Source of the DNA: Linderina pennispora
Taxonomy: Eukaryota > Kickxellomycota > Kickxellomycetes > Kickxellales > Kickxellaceae
NCBI RefSeq assembly: GCF_002104995.1
Contig: NW_024468251.1
Span: forward strand, 806,001-870,000
DNA length: 64,000 nt
Direction: 5' to 3'
In this document: positions 32,066 to 42,937 of the stretch, piece after piece
Layout of the letters: each line of letters starts with the position of its first letter
Position numbering within the stretch: the stretch's first letter is position 1
Program-made: the position numbers and the translations under genes
Notes under the pieces: model-generated
The model's input: only the letters and a program-made list of their open reading frames with translations
Told to the model about the DNA's origin: nothing
Database searches by the model: none

Positions 32066-33590
32066 ACAATATCCACCATCTCTTTGTCCACACCCAGCGA
32101 CACAAGGCTCGGCAGCCGCCCGACCAGGTATACAAGCCCATCCAAATCCAGGCCCCTTGTGCGAGCAAATCTCAAACCGCATCAGCTCCTTTCGAGATTG
32201 GCCGCGTGTCGCTGCGGTAAAAGTTGCTATCTGCCTTCACAAACGTGTACGCCTGGTCGCCAAAGTGCTCGTTCCGGTCAGAGATCAGCAGGTCATCGCG
32301 GTTCATCGAGAAGCACTCCAACACCAGCGTCATCAGGGCTGGCAGCTGCCCCACCATATGCGCAATGCTCTTTGGGTCTGCAATGCTCGCCGTCATGTGT
32401 AGCCACATCATCCACGACCAGTTGATGGTCTCGGGCAGCGGATACTCGATCCCCAGCATCCGCGCGCCATACAAAGACCCCGCATCGGCCTCGTACAGCG
32501 CCCGCATATGCAGTACGCTGTACGAGCGCGCGCTCGGTCGCGGGTCCGTGTGTATCAGCTGTAGGTTTTGTGCGCAGTCTAGCAGCACCGAGCTGACCCT
32601 CGTAAGTGCTCGCGGGTTATCACAGATCCGCAGGAACTGCGCATTGTCGCCAAACGCCTTGAGGAAATCCATGCTGGAAAAGTTCACTCCCATCACTGAA
32701 ATCACATTAAGCCGCTGGAAACAGCGTGTCGCAGTCGCGCGCCTCGGGTAGCGTGACCAGGCGATCGGGCCGCACAAACTGCAATGTCACTTCCTCGACA
32801 TGCGGGAACACTATCAGGCTGTCATTGATCTTCTCGAATGGCCCCCAGTTCACTTTATCGACAATCTTCAGTATCTGGACCCTGCGCAGGGCCGCCACGG
32901 GGATGCTGGGGAATGGCGTGAGCTGTCGCAGGTAGCTGTCGTTGATTGTCAGGCTGGTGAGGTTATTTGAGAACGAAAACGACCGGCCGACCATAAACGG
33001 CACCAGGATTTGGACCGTGGTGAGCTGTGAAATGAAGTGGTTCAGGAGGCTCAACACGATCTTGGTGCCGATGCCGGGCAGTAGTTTGCGATTCCCGGAG
33101 CTGGGCCCCGGTCGCGGCTGAGAAAATACTCCAGCCGCGTAATATTTGGGAAAATGCTGATGATGTGGATGCCGGTGCGCTTGACCTCGGCGTTGGACAG
33201 CTTTGTGTCCTGGTACCGGCCGGCCGTGAACACACCTTCGCCCAGAAATACGAGCGAGTTCACGTTCGGCAGCCTCATTGCGCTCAGGCCGTTTGTCTCA
33301 AGCTCCTTGTCGAGGTTGAGCTCGCGCCGGCATTGATTGAGCAGGATTATCTGGAATTCTTCCACCTGGTTCAGCGTACCTCGCCTCTTGAGCTCCTTGT
33401 AATTGGTGGTCCACTGACGCGCATGGCTCTTGGGGCATGCCCGCCGGTTGCATGAGCATTCGAACCTTGCACTCGAGCGTCAGTGCCTAACCCGACAAGC
33501 AGAAGTATGTCAGTTGGAACAAAGAAGCATCTCGCGTATTCGCAGTAGTCAATGAAGCTCAATAAACGCAAGGTACTTTGTCTCTCCACC
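31987..33590 (-). pseudogene. Decayed F-box-like/leucine-rich family member
   Basis: Blocks in four frames match the order of the intact family genes at 56.7-60.6 kb: WTTNYKELKRRGTLNQVEEF, LPNVNSLVFLGEGVF, IISIFPNITRLEYFLS, LPALMTLVLECFSMNRDDLL, and at the end GLVYLVGRLPSLVSLGVD. Frame changes near 33105 and 32185 need a missing base, and one near 32720 an extra base, unlike the almost uniform extra-base pattern elsewhere. The F-box-like N-terminus is not recognisable above 33.4 kb. I therefore call it a remnant, though errors in a live gene cannot be excluded. Confidence 0.55.
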
Positions 33591-35326
33591 CTACCTCTGG
33601 TGCCGGTGATGCTGTGCTGGTTGCCTTCAGTGAAACCTGATCTCCACCATCAGCAAAGAAAAGTATAAAGTAAAAGGCGCGAATGGCTATCGACGTGGAA
33701 GGTGTAAGAGTTTTTTTTTTTTTTTTGAAAGGGAGAGGAAAAGAAAAAGGGTGGTGTTTTTGCCCAGGATTGCCCGCGTCCGCCCTGGTTTATATAAAGG
33801 TGAGGGTTTTTTTGCTGCAGCTGTACTGTGTTTCCCCATTCCCGACCAGCACAAAATACTTGCATGTTCGCTGCATCTTTGGCCGCCCCCTCTCCACTTT
33901 CCACATGACATCCACCCGAAAAAGTACATATTAAACATTTTCATGATGTTTGGGTGGGAATGTACGGGTGTTTCTCGCGAGATGCACAAGGCTGAGCTGG
34001 CTCAAAACATGCACGCCAGACATGCCGCTTTTGGGGATATGGATTATACGGGGAACGAGTAAGCGGACAACGGCTAAGAGCAATATGCCCATTGTATGCG
34101 AAAATAGCTTTTCCTTCCGCCGAATGTGCACCTACTGTATGGAATGGCCTGCCTCGCAAGATGCCCGTGCACAAGCACGCCCAACAGCCGCTGCTTTGTC
34201 CTACAAAAAATGTCACTCGAATTGTGCAGGATGCACGCCGCTGATCGTTGTCTTTGACCAATATGCAGGAGGGACGATACTTTTTTGCGTATACCTGTAG
34301 AAAGTCGGATATGTGGCCAAGGGCATATCTGCTGCCGCTGGTTTTTCACTGAGAGCTGTAAAACCAAAAGGAGGACGTTGTGCATTGCGAATGTGCGACT
34401 GGGAACGTTCTATGACCAGAGTGGATTATGCCAGTTAGGGCTTTCTGTGTGAAGAACGCCTGTGTCTGAAAAAGGAACCCCGTGTCAAGGTGAACAGGAT
34501 GCAGATTTTAGTGTAGACAGCTTTGGTCGTGATTTTTAAACTCCGACAATATGCGGTTTTATTTTTCGCCCAGAACGGCCATATCTCTTTACCATGGAGC
34601 GCGGTCTGTTAATCTGTCCACTGCGTTGTCTGCACCACGTCTTTTCCTCGTGTATTTATTTCATGTTGAAAATGCGTCTATTCTCCCTTTTAAATGCGAA
34701 TGCTTCATGCGTAGCAGAGTAGGAGACACGGGGAGTGGCAAAGGCGCATTTTGTAATAAAAAAAAGGCTTACAGTGGGCTGTGGCTGCAGGCCATCCCGA
34801 AAAGGCTTTATAAAAACGCATATGCATGCCAATCGCACACTGCATGCAAGTTGCGGAGCGGTGGCCGCACAATCGCGAACGCCATTCGTGAACGTCGGAA
34901 GGCGAGAGGCCGGTGTCACGCCTTTCTCGCAGACCTGCATCATCCCCGGCCATTATGCGAATGAAAAGCGCATCATGAAGAGTGATTGTATTTAGACATT
35001 CTACTTGCGAGTGCTTGGCAAGTTGAAGCATTGAAAATAGCTTCGACAAGCCATTACTGACTGAGTGGATTGTTTATTGAATCAATCCTGGTGAACGTCC
35101 CACTAACAATGCACACTACAGTACAGATGCTTTATGGAATATTTCCTTTAATGCTATATGTGCCATGCTATTGCCTGCTGATGGATAGCCTGGACTATAT
35201 TTGTCAGTAAAATGGTATTATACATAATCATTGCGTCATTGCAGTGTGTTTATCCATCTCATGTACAGCAGGATGTTGATACCTGTATTGATTATTAATG
35301 CAACCAGCATGGCTACCAACGGTTAT
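33591..35326. other. AT-rich gene-poor stretch
   Basis: About 1.7 kb with no supported gene on either strand. Includes a 16-base T run at 33711-33726 and short A runs near 34760. Open frames here are short and of non-biased composition. Confidence 0.5.
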
Positions 35327-35586
35327 TTAGAGATGTATACCAAGCCCCAGATCCAGACCTAGGCCAAGGCCAATATCAATAAAGTCCGGTATGTTCGGGA
35401 ATGTCCCCGGTATGCGTTGCATGTAGCGGGACAATTAGGAACACCGGGCGTGTCTGGTGAGCCGGGTCGATGGGATGGGTAGGGAGGGCTGAGTACGGAT
35501 GCGGTGGGTGGCTAACATCGGATGCGTCCGTAGCAAGAGCAGTAGTGAAGAATCCAATAGCGGTTACTGATGAATGAGAGCTGCAT
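35327..35586 (-). CDS. Tiny secreted peptide family, copy A (frameshifted)
   Basis: About 86 codons in three consecutive frames. The start (MQLSFI, ATG 35586) leads after one extra base into VTAIGFFTTALATDA, a good signal peptide. Then a Pro/His-rich region (SHPPHPYSALPTHPIDPAHQ). After a second extra base near 35425 comes FPNIPDFIDIGLGLG, then LDLGLGIHL and stop. The C-terminal Gly-Leu repeat ending His-Leu is shared with copies B and C. A TATA box on the minus strand (TATATAAA) lies near 35680-35690, about 100 bases upstream. Family not recognised. Confidence 0.55.
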
Positions 35587-36110
35587 GGTTCGAGTGCTGA
35601 TTCGTCTGGGGATTGATGAAAGGTCAGATATGTGGCATGTGTGTGGTGAAATGAGATGACACAGCTGAAGTTAGTGGAGTTTATATACGCCCTGGACTCC
35701 AGATATATTGGCATTTTACATTTATTAAATATCACCAGTATGTTTACCAATTGCACTCAGCTCGAGTAGCTAGTGCAAGACGTGGCGGATGTGCAGTGGA
35801 TTGCTCCTTTCAATCACCGCTCCTGCAAAAACATTGAACAAAATATTGCATTGACTGGCAGTAGCAGCCGAATATTCTATGTTTTCTTTGTAGGGAATCC
35901 TTGAGTACAGGTGAATATGTTGAATATTTGTTGCTAACAACCAGACAAATGTGTGTTTATCAGCATGTATGGGGAAGTACATGTATAATCAACTGAAGAG
36001 AAAAGGTGGACTGTCGGGCTCTTGGTGGCTCTTTTAAGAGTGCGGTCAATCTTGAGAATAGTGGCACAAGGCAGCGTGAGTGGCCAAGTGCCAACCTTTG
36101 TTTTAGGTTG

Positions 36111-36260
36111 CTAGAGGTGAACACCAAGCCCAAGACCCACGTTAAGACCGAGGCTAATTCCGGAGGCAGAGGACACGGGAACAGGCGGACGAGGGTGGGC
36201 GGGAGCGGCAAGGACGACAGCCAGTATAGCCAGAGAAGCGGTTATGTAGGCGAACTGCAT
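36111..36260 (-). CDS. Tiny secreted peptide family, copy B (intact, 49 aa)
   Basis: Uninterrupted 49-codon gene. Residues 1-19 (MQFAYITASLAILAVVLAA) form a textbook signal peptide with an A-x-A cleavage site. The mature part is Pro-rich (PAHPRPPVPVSSASG), then ISLGLNVGLGLGVHL at the C-terminus. A TATA-like element (ATATAAAC on the minus strand, near 36345) sits about 85 bases upstream. Being only 49 residues it would be missed by length-filtered annotation. Its start MQF/MQL, secretory signal, Pro-rich middle and G-L repeat ending HL match copies A and C. Function unknown; a secreted signal, wall component or antimicrobial peptide are all guesses. Confidence 0.65.
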   Translation of the reverse strand: MQFAYITASLAILAVVLAAPAHPRPPVPVSSASGISLGLNVGLGLGVHL

Positions 36261-36530
36261 GATGGTAAGTGGTGTTGAGTGTGGTACTTTTTATTGGCAG
36301 CTGTCGGCGATAGTGAATGAGCAGCAGCGGCCAATTCTGTACGTTTATATGGGTTTACGGCAATGGGGCCGTTTTTGTGCAGCTAGCATTGAATTTCAAA
36401 CACCGTGGTCTTAATATCCAGGGACACAAGGTCCGCAGTAGCCACTGATGCACATGGGTTTCCCTGAGTCAAAATTGTTTCGGTCATATGGAAACGTAGA
36501 ATTAATAGCGAAAATACTGCAAAAACTGAT

Positions 36531-36750
36531 CTAGAGGTGGATGTTCAGAGCGCCAAGCCCCAGGTCGATTCCAAGTCCCAGACCCAGTAGTCCGCCCTCA
36601 CGAGGTGGTCTGGCAGCCGGAGCTGCAGGCGTGGCATCGGCGGCAGCACCATCAGCGACTGGGCTTGGAGCCGGATTCCTGCGTCGGCATAGGGGATCCC
36701 ATGGCAGCGGCGAAGATGGCCAGAGCGACGGCGGCGTGTGAAAACTGCAT
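36531..36750 (-). CDS. Tiny secreted peptide family, copy C (frameshifted)
   Basis: About 72 codons. ATG 36750 opens MQFSHAAVALAIFAAAMGS, a signal peptide, then PMPTQESGSKP. In the raw frame a stop follows at once. Skipping one base of the CCC near 36662 continues into an Ala/Pro region (ADGAAADATPAAPAARPPRE) and the C-terminus GGLLGLGLGIDLGLGALNIHL, quoted here as two overlapping pieces GGLLGLGLGIDLG and LGALNIHL. A TATA-like TAAATA lies near 36830 on the minus strand. Same strand and order as copies A and B, spaced about 0.3-0.8 kb. Confidence 0.6.
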
Positions 36751-37011
36751 TCTATAGAAATGGATAGAATCGGGTGAGGATAGGTACAAAGGCAACAGAT
36801 AGAGGGCAAGAGTGTAGGAAACACTGGGCTATTTATCCTAACGTCCGGTAGTTCCAAAGAAACATTATACTGATCCATACAGATATGTCCCACGCATACC
36901 TTGTCCAATATACGACCACACATAGCGCATACATAAATATATTCAAAACGCAGTATCAATGCCTTCAACAAGCCGGCGCTTCACCAGTTGCCCCATCCGC
37001 CATCATCGCCA

Positions 37012-39048
37012 TCATTCGTCGTTATCATCGTCGCTTTCCAGCAGGTCATCGTCGTCATCGTTCCATCCGCTCTTTTCCGGACTGCTCGCAAACGATGGCG
37101 GCATCGATACGCTGCTGGCGGGCTTGGGAGCGGCCACTGACACTAGTCTTGGCCACTGGCGATGCAGTTGAGGTAGGGCGCACCGGTGGCGGCGTTGTGG
37201 GCGCAGAGTTTGCTGCTGCCGGAACAGTAGGTGCTGGGGGTTTCTTGGCCAGCGTATCTGGCATGTCCTTCGCGTGCTGCTCGACCCTAGCAACCATGGC
37301 CTGGACAGTCTTCAGCGCTGCCGTGCGCACCGGTCGTTCACCGTCGACAAGCAGGGGAGAGATGGATGGGATCACGCGGCGCGCAATCTCCAGAGCATCC
37401 CATTTGGCCGCACACGCGCTGGCCACAGCTAGGGCAGCCGAGCGCACAGGCGGGAACTGGTCGCGGAATGCCTGCATGACGGCAGGACAGATCACGTACT
37501 TGTACGAGTTGTCGTTGACACCCTCACCGTCCAGATCCAAAACGCCCTCTTTGGCTGCGCATCAGCTTCCCGATGCACACCAGCGTGTTGGTACGGATAC
37601 CGGGTTCAGGATCGGCAATCATCCGTACCAGCTGCTTCAGGAGATCGGAGTTCAAGGACTTTTGCGACAGCTTTGGGCGCAATTGCCAGCGACGCTTTGA
37701 CTGTGGCTTCGCGGATCGCCGGTGCGGCATCAGAGAATCCGCTGAGGAAATTTGGCAGCACTTTCTTGGACACCACTGACGACGGAATTGCTTGGATGAA
37801 GCTGCCCATATACTCGAGCAGGCTGAAGCGCAGCCGCCGGTCATTCGACGAAAACAGCTGCACGATGGCGGGCGAGATCAGCTGGTTGTACTCTTCCTCG
37901 TCCATCTCCTGGCCGATGCGAATGATGCCGCTCAGCACTTTGGCGTCGCCGCCGCCAAACTCCATGATCTTTAGCAGCTCAGGCAAGATCTTGTACTTGC
38001 TGAAATCCTGCGGGAATCCCTCAATGACTGAATCAAGGCCAGCAAAGAACTCTGCCTTCTCATCGTCATCCTTGACAGCGATGTTCTCTAGGAACAGGCT
38101 GGTGGTGATGAAGGGCGAGTCAAGGAAACCGCCCGGCCGCGACGCCATCTGCAGGAATTTGGCTGGCGACAGACGCAGGCGCAGGTTGGGCGTCAGCAGC
38201 TTTTGGCACAGTTGCCACAACGGCTGCGGAATCTTTCCCCTGGCTGCTCATCTGTGCTGCCGAGTGCACCTCACCGTTATATGCTTGCTGGATCAAGCAC
38301 GCCAGATACCAGCCGTCGACTACGCCAGGCTTGCTACCTGTCGCCTTGTCCCATGCCTGGCTCTCAAACTCGGGTGCCATGCGTGCCGCATACCCAGGCA
38401 GCACGCTGGTGTAATGCCGGAAAATCTGCTCACTCCCGGCCTGCGTATCCATGATTTCGAATCCGCCCAGCTTCCACTCCCCCGCACGCGTCACAAACAC
38501 TGAGCTGGACGACAGGTTGGCGTGGATCATCTTGCAGTCCTCGTTGATGAACCGCAGGGTGTCAGATATTTTGTACAGGCCCCAGCGCTTCAGCTCCGAT
38601 GAATAATCGCCCTCAAGGTGCATGACCAGGGGCGTGACCGCCTCGGTGGCAATGTAGATTGCGTCGGCTGTCTCTGTGCCCTCAAGGTAGCGCAGGACGC
38701 CCGGGTGCCGGATCGTGCGCATCCGCTTCAGTGTGTTCTGGGCCACAGCTGTGTAGCTTGATCCCCGGTTCTTGTCGAATACAAACACTGCTGCCTCTGA
38801 CTTGTCATTCTACACGTAAGGGGTGGTTTAGCTGGTGCTGTGTTGGCTGGATGAGTCGGTGGCAATTTGAAAATGAGCCAACGTACGGTACTGACTGCTC
38901 GATGCAGCTCCCAAATTGACTTTCCCGCATACTCCTCGATAGCCTCGCCTATGGTAAAGTGAAAGTCGGGAATTCCGCTGCCGCCAATGCCGCTAATGTT
39001 GCTGACGATGGACAGCGTCGAATATAGATAGCTCGACAGCCCCGACAT
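37012..39048 (-). CDS. SCYL1/Cex1-type pseudokinase with HEAT repeats (frameshifted)
   Basis: Exon 1 (39048-38887, MSGLSSYLYSTLSIVSNISG) and a 77-base intron (38886-38810, GTACGT...GTGTAG) lead into NDKSEAAVFVFDKNRGSSYT. The kinase-like half has degenerate motifs (MIHANLSSSSVFVTRAGEWK in place of HRD, and LGGFEI in place of DFG), as in the SCYL family, which acts in tRNA export and Golgi-ER traffic. HEAT repeats follow (LPELLKIMEFGGGDAKVLSG, PAIREATVKASLAIAPKAV, DPEPGIRTNTLVCIGKLM). The C-terminus is acidic, WNDDDDDLLESDDDNDE. One extra base each near 38235, 37690, 37545 and 37075. About 650 residues. Confidence 0.88.
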
Positions 39049-39545
39049 TGGAGAAAACGAATTCAAAAAGCAACAAAGAGCGAACCGAGCGGAAGTGGAG
39101 CAAAGGATGGTTAAATTCCGTCCTGCACACGAGCGAGTTTTGTTTTTGCTGCAAGCCCTATCAGGGCAAGCCACGGCAACCCTATGGCAAGATCCAAATG
39201 AAAAAGCGCAGCCTAATAGGAAAGTGCAACGTAGTGGAAATAGACCAATGCTGCATCTTCAGCTGTTCAGGTATCAAGACTGCAGTGCCTCAAAGATGGA
39301 TATGGCGTCCTAATCTGTGCATGAAGTATGGCCAATGCCAACTGCTTGTCACACTAGATTCCCATCAAGTCCGCAGCAGTAGTGGGTGGATATGCCAGGA
39401 TATTCATAACCACAGTTCATCCACGCAGCGTGTACAAACGACATCCGCTCCGGTATACGCGTTTCCAGTACACTGGACATAGTGCCAAGGGATGGCAGAC
39501 GGGATATTTGATGGTTTATGATGTAGAAGCAGCTAGAAAAACACA
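39049..39545. other. Spacer between SCYL-like gene and ILV2
   Basis: 497 bases holding the promoter of the SCYL-like gene and the 3' flank of ILV2, both on the minus strand. No gene seen. Confidence 0.45.
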
Positions 39546-41824
39546 TTAAAACTCGACCTTTTGGCCAGTGCCCAGCACCATCTCGTGCAGGGCCTTGCCG
39601 CCAGGGGCCATCGGGTAGACGTGCTCGGTGGCATCGACGACAGCCTCCAGCATAACTGGTCCAGGCTCCTTCAGGAACTCCTCCATGGCAGCTGGCAGGT
39701 CGTTGAGGTTTGTGACCTTCAGGCCGCGGACACCCATAGCCTCGGCGAGCTTGACAAAGTCGGGGTTGCGCATGGGCGTGTGCGAGTAGCGCTGCTCGTA
39801 GAACAGATCCTGCCACTGCTTGACCATGCCCTGGAAGTTGTTGTTCAGCACGAGCTGCTTGGCGCCAATGCCGTACTGCGCCGATGTGGCCATCTCCATA
39901 GCGGTCATGGAGAACGAGCCGTCGCCGTCGATGTTGATCACGGTCTTGTCGGGCTGGCCCACCTTGGCGCCAATGGCCGCGGGCACACCAAAGCCCATGG
40001 TGCCCAGACCGCCCGAGGTCACGAACGAGTGCGGGGTGCGCCAGCGATAATACTGAGCGGCCCACATCTGGTGCTGGCCGACGCCGGTGGTGATGATGGT
40101 GTTGTGCTTCTGGTGCTCGAGCTGGCGGTTGAGCTCGACAATGACCGACTGCGGCTTCAGGTCGCGCGACGGGTCCTCCTCGGGCGAGTACTGGAACGGA
40201 TACTTGGCCTTCCATGTGTTGATCTTGTCGAACCACACGCTGCGGTCGCGGTGCTCGATCTGCGGCAGCAGCATGCGCAGGTTCTCGCCGACATCGCCCT
40301 CGACGGCCAGATCGGCCAGCACGGTCTTGTTGATGTTCTTGGGCAGAATGTCAAAGTGCACAATGCCGCCACGGCCCTCCTGCGCGGCCTTCTTGGCCTC
40401 AGGCGCGAAATGGCGCAGGCTGCCGGTGACACGGTCGTCAAAGCGGGCACCCAGCGAGATGATCAGATCGGCACTCTGGATGGCCAGGTTGGCATAGACA
40501 CTGCCGTGCATGCCCAGCATATGCAGACTCTTGGGGTCTGTCTCGTCGAAGGCGCCCAGGCCGAGCAGCGTGGTGGTGACAGGGATATTGGCCTTGTCGG
40601 CAAACTCGCGCAGCAGCTTCCAGCCTTCGGGCGACGACAGCACGCCGTGGCCAGGCATAGATGACGGGCTTCTTGGCGGTGTTGCACAGCTCGGCGACGC
40701 GCTGGACGGTCTGCTCGTGCATGCGCGACGCGCTGGACGGGGTGACGTGGCGCACGTTCTCGTGGATGGGCCGTGACGGGATCGACGAGCGGATGCGCGG
40801 GATTGCGCGGTTCAGGATTCCACCGGTGATGTCCTTGGGCAGATCGACCAGCACAGGGCCAGGCCGGCCCGAGGTTGCAATCTCAAATGCCTCGTTGATG
40901 CGCCGCGGCAGCTCGGCCACGTCCTTGACCATGACGTTCCACTTTGTGCATGACCGCGAGATGCCAACCACGTCGGCCTCCTGGAAGGCGTCCGTGCCGA
41001 TGGCGGCGGTGGGGACCTGGCCACTGAACACGATCAGGGGCACGCCGTCCGAGAGCGCATCCTGCAGCGGCGTGATGATATTTGTCGCACCAGGGCCTGA
41101 TGTAACCAGAACGACGCCGGGCTTGCCAGTAACGCGCGCGTAACCCTCGGCCATGTGACCTGCTCCCTGTTCGTGCCGCGGCAGCACAAAGTCAAAGTAG
41201 CTCGAGTTGTAGATTGCATCGAACACAGGCAGAATGGCACCGCCCGGGTACCCAAACACCTGCTTGACGTTGTGCCGCAGCATCATCTCGTGGAAGATCT
41301 CTCCGCCAGTCATGCCCACAAAGCTGTCGTCGAGCTCCTTCTCGGCCCGGTTGGCCAGCGGCTGTGCTGCCCAGTTCTGGGCTTTTGCCGGGTTGCTGGC
41401 AGTAGCGCCAGCAGCACTGGATTTGGGGGCGGCAGGCTGTGCGTTATCTTGGACACTAAAGCAATGCAGAAAATGCGTGGCAGAGCCAGTCAGCCAGTCA
41501 GAAAGGCGCTAGATTGGACGATGCAGTGCGATCGATAAGATAGCAGTTTGATTGTGCACAGAATGCGAGGATCGTGCTGGGCGTGCAGCGAAAAAATGTG
41601 ATTGCCTGTGCTTTGAGAGGGAGACAGCAACACCCGCTGTGCCAGGCAGCGGAGGTACCACAGACACGGGGACATGAAGTCTTCATTTTGGATACTTACG
41701 GCTTGGTGGCCTTAAACCGCCGCTGCTGGCGAGTGATGGCGACGGTCGCGTTCCGGGCGAGTGCGGACGAGACCGCGGCAGTGCGAGTAGCAATGGCTGT
41801 TTTAGACACAGAGGCAAGTGACAT
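39546..41824 (-). CDS. ILV2: Acetolactate synthase catalytic subunit (one-base frameshift)
   Basis: Condenses pyruvate with pyruvate or 2-ketobutyrate in mitochondria, the first common step of valine, leucine and isoleucine synthesis. Exon 1 (41824-41700) encodes an Arg/Ala/Thr presequence (MSLASVSKTAIATRTAAVSS). A 244-base intron (41699-41456, GTAAGT...CTTTAG) rejoins a Pro codon. Exon 2 has LPRHEQGAGHMAEGYARVTG with the catalytic Glu, TSGPGATNIITPLQDA, LGMHGSVYANLAIQ, and the ThDP site GDGSFSMTAMEMATSAQYGI with LVLNNNFQGM. One extra base in TATGCCTGG near 40656 splits exon 2 (VIYA / GHGVLSSPEGW). About 677 residues, as in yeast. Divergent from ILV6 copy 1. Confidence 0.95.
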
Positions 41825-42431
41825 TGCGAGGTATTTTTTGAGGTGCAGAAGTGAAATAACGACAGGAGGGAGTGTGCCGATAAGAAGAAATTGGGTTTTG
41901 CAGCGTATGGCCAGACAGGAAGACTAGGAGGTGTGCTCGATCAAGACAGGACGCCGTAATAGTTGCTAAATGCTGGGAGGCGGCAGTTGGCGCGATTACG
42001 CTGGAAGGCTAAAGCGGTGGTTGATAATCCCAGGCAAGGGAGAGAAAGGAGAAAATATATTGGAGTCAATTAAAGGGAGATTGGGCACACCGAAGAGCAG
42101 CGCCAGAGGGCCTCCCTTTATACCAAACGGCAAATTGGCAGCCAGGCGAGGTCAAATACCGATGCAGCCCCCGGTCGCGAGCAAATCAGTCACAGACCCG
42201 GCATATTCGACTGGGGGGAAGGCGTGGTGGGGTCCAGACAACAAAAGGAAAGTTGTTGTCCAAGCATATGCCTGTGACAGCGAAACAGCGCACCTACCAG
42301 CATTTTTCGTTGGCTGGGGGTGCGAGCCCGGACTGGGATTAGCTGGCTTCGTTCCGAGCCTGGTTGGTGTTGCGGTGGTTCCCCCTGGTCGTGCATGGAT
42401 AGATAGCCCGGAGATATCGCAGATGTGCTTG

Positions 42432-42438
42432 TGAGTCA
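42432..42438. promoter_or_regulatory. Gcn4-type site TGAGTCA
   Basis: Perfect 7-mer of the bZIP Gcn4/CpcA consensus TGASTCA. It lies about 610 bases from the ILV2 ATG and 500 from the ILV6-1 ATG. Activity is inferred from the motif and the target genes. Confidence 0.6.
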
Positions 42439-42459
42439 TCTCAAGGGGAGGCATGTTTT

Positions 42460-42466
42460 TGACTCA
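42460..42466. promoter_or_regulatory. Gcn4-type site TGACTCA
   Basis: Second perfect TGASTCA site, 21 bases after the first, in the middle of the ILV2/ILV6-1 divergent promoter. Paired sites of this kind are typical of amino-acid genes under general control. Confidence 0.6.
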
Positions 42467-42937
42467 CTTAGACATTATTCACTGGCCAGGCCGGTCCCTG
42501 GTTTACGGCAGCATGACCAGTGGCAGGCCTGTGCTGCTGGCCTGGGGCGATGCAGGATCGTGCGGCCCAGTCACGTAAAGCCTGCTGGTGGAAGCACATG
42601 CCAGGCGATGTCGCCGAGCAGCTTGTCGCCTACACGGCGCCGCACGCTTAAATACGGCTTGCCATATGCGGATCGGAGCATTCGGAAGAGAGATATACAG
42701 GAGACTGCCAGTGCCTGTGTGCTGGCCGGCAGCGCCTGCGCCTATGGCCGGCAGTGATTCACAAAACCGCCGACGCCAGGGGATGGGTCTTGCGAATGAT
42801 TGTGACGCACGTATGCAAAACGATTTAAGACGGCTCTCCAAGATCCAAATCCCCCTCCTTTTCTCTTTCATCCTTTTTTTTTCGCAAAATCGCACCACCA
42901 CCCTGTGTTATCTCCAGTCCCCATCAAGAATCGACCC

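Larger units (their letters stand above)
41825..42937. promoter_or_regulatory. Divergent ILV2 / ILV6-1 promoter with paired Gcn4-type sites
   Basis: A 1.1-kb spacer between divergent BCAA genes. A minus-strand TATA box (TATAAAG, 42116-42122) lies about 290 bases upstream of the ILV2 ATG. Two perfect TGASTCA sites (42432-42438 and 42460-42466) sit 21 bases apart. A CCGGTCCCTGG at about 42491 is one mismatch from the Leu3 consensus CCGNNNNCGG. A TTAAATA lies near 42649 on the ILV6 side. Confidence 0.6.

Noticed and set aside
39561-40664. Long open frame antisense to ILV2
   Set aside because: Sense strand carries the ThDP motifs; antisense composition is a codon-bias shadow.
42489-42500. Leu3-like site CCGGTCCCTGG
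   Set aside because: One mismatch to CCGNNNNCGG and a single occurrence; mentioned only as part of the promoter.
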